A DNA stretch of 9,337 bases from Pseudomonadota bacterium (lineage in GTDB: Bacteria; Pseudomonadota; Gammaproteobacteria; Burkholderiales; Eutrophovitaceae), in NCBI GenBank assembly GCA_002704665.1, contig PAHB01000094.1, forward strand, positions 1 to 9,337, given 5' to 3'. The notes beneath the pieces were generated by a model. That model was not told the origin of the DNA. It did not search any database and saw nothing but the letters and a program-made list of their open reading frames with translations. Numbering within the stretch: the stretch's first letter is position 1; each line of letters opens with the position of its first letter. Shown here piece after piece: positions 6,802 through 9,337 of this stretch. Position numbers and translations under genes: made by a program.

Positions 6802-8001
6802 TCAGACATCACCGCAGCTTGTGGCCCCACTGCTTTCTAATTGTTTGATATCGTTATCAGAAAAACCAGCCTCTTTTAATATCTCAAAACTGTGCTCCCC
6901 AAGGCGAGGTTGTAAATGGCGGATCGAGCCTGGTGTTCGGCTGAAGCGTTGGGGGATATCTGGAGAGCGGATTGCCCCTTCCGAGGGGTGCTCTAATTCC
7001 CTCCAAAAGCCAGTCGAGAGAAGCTGGTCGTCGCTCAATAGATCTTCCAGATTATTGACGCGACCGTGCGGCACAGTGGTACCGGCGAGCAGATCTAGCC
7101 ATTCTTGATTAGTTCTCTCTGCAGCAATTTCGGCGATCAAAGCATAATAATCTTCAATGTTTGAAAGCCTGTTGGCGATGTTTGTGAAACGCTCATCATG
7201 GCCAAGTTCTTCGCGCCCTATGGCTGTGAAAAAGTCACGCCAATTTCGGTCGGTGTAGGGCAGTAATGCGATGTATCCATCTTTAGTTTTGTAGGGGCGG
7301 CGTTGGGAATTTATCAAACGGGTATAACCAAGTTCGCCAGACGGTGGCCTCAAAGTCTCTCCATATAGGTGTTCGACCATGATGTTAGCTACCATTGACT
7401 CATACATTGGTATTTCGATCTCCTGACCCATCCCAGATCGTTCTTTCTCGAACAGGGCCGCCAGGATTGCTGACAAAAGGGCCATGGAGGTTGTTTTATC
7501 AGCGACCATTGTCGGAAGGTATCTTGGCTCACCGGCTACAATAGTTTGCAAGTCGGCAAGGCCGCAAGCGGCTTGAATTATATCATCATATGCTGGATTG
7601 GAGCCCATAGGCCCATCAGCACGATACCCATAGGCCGCAGCACAAATAATTTCGGGGTTATGCAGTGCGACTTTCGAGTATGCTAGACCTAGGCGCTTGG
7701 CTGGTTCGGGCCGCAAATTATGCATTAATACGTCTGCATTTTTAAGAAGAGCGTACAGCGCATCGCGAGCAGCCGATTGTTTTAGATCGAGGACAATGGA
7801 CCGCTTGTTACGATTGCAGCCCATGAAAAATGATCCCATTTTCGGATTACGAGACGGGCCTAAGTAGCGCGTGGTATCCCCTCCTGGCGGCTCAACTTTA
7901 ATTACTTCCGCTCCGAAATCTCCTAACTGCATTGCTGCCCAAGGGCCAAGCGCGACGGAAGTACAGTCGATTACGCGCACACCATCAAGAGGGCCTGCCA
8001 T
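6802..8001 (-). CDS. Family III CoA-transferase (CaiB/BaiF type)
   Basis: A 399-residue family III CoA-transferase, the normal length, moving CoA between carboxylic acids in the cytoplasm. From the ATG at 8001-7999 the protein begins MAGPLDGVRVIDCTSVALGP, the usual family N-terminus. The catalytic aspartate should be Asp168 in MVADKTTS, matching Asp169 of formyl-CoA transferase. Also visible are GADVIKVEPP-like GAEVIKVEPPGGD at about 30-42, NKRSIVLDLK at about 65-74 and YDDIIQAACGL at about 138-148. An in-frame TTG at 8010 could add three residues (402 in total), but the ATG agrees better with relatives; neither has a strong Shine-Dalgarno. The aldehyde dehydrogenase stop lies 14 bp upstream and the amidohydrolase start 21 bp downstream, so the three are almost surely one operon. 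The likely job is to activate an acid made by the dehydrogenase. Alpha-methylacyl-CoA racemases share this fold and are the main alternative. Confidence 0.93.
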   Translation of the reverse strand: MAGPLDGVRVIDCTSVALGPWAAMQLGDFGAEVIKVEPPGGDTTRYLGPSRNPKMGSFFMGCNRNKRSIVLDLKQSAARDALYALLKNADVLMHNLRPEPAKRLGLAYSKVALHNPEIICAAAYGYRADGPMGSNPAYDDIIQAACGLADLQTIVAGEPRYLPTMVADKTTSMALLSAILAALFEKERSGMGQEIEIPMYESMVANIMVEHLYGETLRPPSGELGYTRLINSQRRPYKTKDGYIALLPYTDRNWRDFFTAIGREELGHDERFTNIANRLSNIEDYYALIAEIAAERTNQEWLDLLAGTTVPHGRVNNLEDLLSDDQLLSTGFWRELEHPSEGAIRSPDIPQRFSRTPGSIRHLQPRLGEHSFEILKEAGFSDNDIKQLESSGATSCGDV

Positions 8002-8015
8002 CTTATCCAATTATT

Positions 8016-9337
8016 CTAGTCGTTATATCCGAGGAGGGATTTCACCTCGAGAAACTCTTCGATTCCGAAGAGTCCCCATTCTCGGCCATTTCCGGATTGT
8101 TTATATCCACCAAACGGCGCATTTTGGTCAACTGGCGAGCCATTAAGGTGCACTGTGCCTGTGCGCATTTTCCTTGCAAATTCCTTCGCACGAGCTGGAT
8201 TTCCTGAGGTCACGTAACCAGAGAGACCGTAGTTGGTGTCATTAGCGATTTGCACCGCATGAGCTTCATCCTCATAACCGATGATTGATAGAACTGGCCC
8301 AAATATTTCTTCTCGAGCGATTGTCATATCATTTTTTACGTTTGAAAAAATTGTTGGTTTTACGTAGTAACCCTGTTGCAAATGTTCAGGCCGACCGGGT
8401 CCTCCACACTCTAATTTGGCTCCCTCGGAAATACCAGTCTCCAATAAGCTTTGAATCTTTTTGTATTGTGTCTCAGAGACTACTGGGCCCAATAAAGTCC
8501 CTGAATCTCTAGGATCCCCAACTTTAACAATTCGGCTAGTTCCGGGACCGACCTCCACAGATCGTGTTCCTTCTGCTACTTCTCGCGCGATTTTTGCTGC
8601 CTCGTCCATCCGAGACGCGGGCACTAACATCCGACTCGGTGCATTGCAGGACTGGCCAGAGTTTACGAATAGACCAAAGACATCTCGTGCAACAGCAGTG
8701 TCTAGATCAGCATCATCCAGCATGACATTTGCGGACTTCCCCCCAAGTTCTTGAGCGACTCTTTTCACTGTGGGTGCTGCAGCCAATGCTACTTCTATTC
8801 CTGCGCGCGTTGAACCAGTAAAAGACACCATATCCACCCCCAAGTGAGTAGACAGCGCAGAACCTACTTCTGGACCATTGCCGTTCACCAAATTGAAAAC
8901 GCCGGGTGGCACACCAGCTTCATCCATTACTTCAGCGAATAACAACGCACTGTAAGGCGATACTTCACTGGGCTTTAGGACCATCGTGCACCCGGCGGCA
9001 AGTGCCGGTGCAACCTTGCAGGCAATCTGATTAATTGGCCAATTCCATGGAGTTATAAGTGCGCACACACCCACTGGCTCACGCAGGATGTGAGATTTTC
9101 CGATATCTTGCTCAAATTGAAACGCTTCTAGGGCCTTGCGAGTAACAGAGAAATGGCGCATCCCAGCAGGTGCTTGCGCGGCTTTGGCTAACCACATTGG
9201 TGCGCCCATTTCTTTGCTAATTGTCTCTGCAATTTCATCTAAACGTTCCGTGTATGCCGCGATTACACGATCCAACAAGTTAAGTCTTTCCTCCTTAGAG
9301 CTCTGGGAGAAAGAGTCAAAGGCTGAACGTGCAGCAA
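8016..9337 (-). CDS. NAD(P)-dependent aldehyde dehydrogenase, N-terminus cut off by the window end
   Basis: Oxidises an aldehyde to its carboxylic acid in the cytoplasm. The frame is open to position 9337, so the true start lies outside. A TTG at 9278 is not the start, because family sequence continues upstream (AARSAFDSFSQSSKEERLNLLDR). About 440 residues are present and roughly 40-50 are missing. Motifs, with genomic positions: TPWNWPINQ with the oxyanion-hole Asn codon at 9044-9042; FTGSTRAG in the cofactor fold; QELGGKSAN with the general-base Glu codon at 8750-8748; NSGQSCNAPSR with the nucleophile Cys codon at 8648-8646; EEIFGPV and, near the C-terminus, PFGGYKQSGNGRE. All key residues are intact, so the enzyme should be active. 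It is the first visible gene of the minus-strand unit and ends 14 bp before the CoA-transferase ATG. The substrate aldehyde cannot be told from sequence alone. Confidence 0.95.
   Translation of the reverse strand, partial: AARSAFDSFSQSSKEERLNLLDRVIAAYTERLDEIAETISKEMGAPMWLAKAAQAPAGMRHFSVTRKALEAFQFEQDIGKSHILREPVGVCALITPWNWPINQIACKVAPALAAGCTMVLKPSEVSPYSALLFAEVMDEAGVPPGVFNLVNGNGPEVGSALSTHLGVDMVSFTGSTRAGIEVALAAAPTVKRVAQELGGKSANVMLDDADLDTAVARDVFGLFVNSGQSCNAPSRMLVPASRMDEAAKIAREVAEGTRSVEVGPGTSRIVKVGDPRDSGTLLGPVVSETQYKKIQSLLETGISEGAKLECGGPGRPEHLQQGYYVKPTIFSNVKNDMTIAREEIFGPVLSIIGYEDEAHAVQIANDTNYGLSGYVTSGNPARAKEFARKMRTGTVHLNGSPVDQNAPFGGYKQSGNGREWGLFGIEEFLEVKSLLGYND

Noticed and set aside
7871..8754. Several plus-strand open frames opposite the CoA-transferase and aldehyde dehydrogenase genes
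   Set aside because: All lie antisense to genes with intact catalytic motifs and show no recognisable domain.
1..9337. Mobile element, phage, CRISPR, toxin-antitoxin or defence genes
   Set aside because: No transposase, integrase, regular repeat-spacer pattern or defence-type domain is visible in either strand.

Overview
The window carries eight protein genes, two of them cut by the window edges, and no visible RNA gene, CRISPR array, transposase or phage gene. Gene content (an outer-membrane TonB-dependent receptor, CoA-ester chemistry, Shine-Dalgarno-led genes) points to a Gram-negative heterotroph of the Pseudomonadota. A marine-type gammaproteobacterium with mid-range GC is my best guess, by general resemblance only; GC was judged by eye.

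Layout. (1) Positions 1-3370, minus strand: a TonB-dependent receptor (5' part only) and, upstream of it on the same strand, a 12-helix transporter of the GPH/MelB branch of the MFS. A 177-bp gap between them holds CGCTTT repeats and near-palindromes that look like operators. (2) Positions 3499-5908, plus strand: a serine beta-lactamase-fold esterase, a small antibiotic-biosynthesis-monooxygenase (ABM) fold protein and an enoyl-CoA hydratase. This group is divergent from the transporter across a 128-bp gap. (3) Positions 5929-9337, minus strand: a tight three-gene unit, transcribed as aldehyde dehydrogenase (N-terminus lost at the window edge), family III (CaiB/BaiF) CoA-transferase, then a fuconolactonase-type amidohydrolase. 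It converges on group 2 with a 20-bp gap.

How the genes may fit together. This looks like one catabolic island: uptake across the outer membrane (receptor) and inner membrane (symporter), ester or lactone hydrolysis (esterase, amidohydrolase), aldehyde oxidation (aldehyde dehydrogenase), CoA activation (CoA-transferase) and hydration of an enoyl-CoA (hydratase). There is no glycoside hydrolase or polysaccharide lyase, although both transport families are often linked to sugars. The substrate is therefore open; an ester- or lactone-containing carboxylic compound, such as a terpenoid or phenylpropanoid, is inference. Each family assignment is well supported by motifs; the joint pathway is a hypothesis. 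I see no evidence of a wholly new kind of system.
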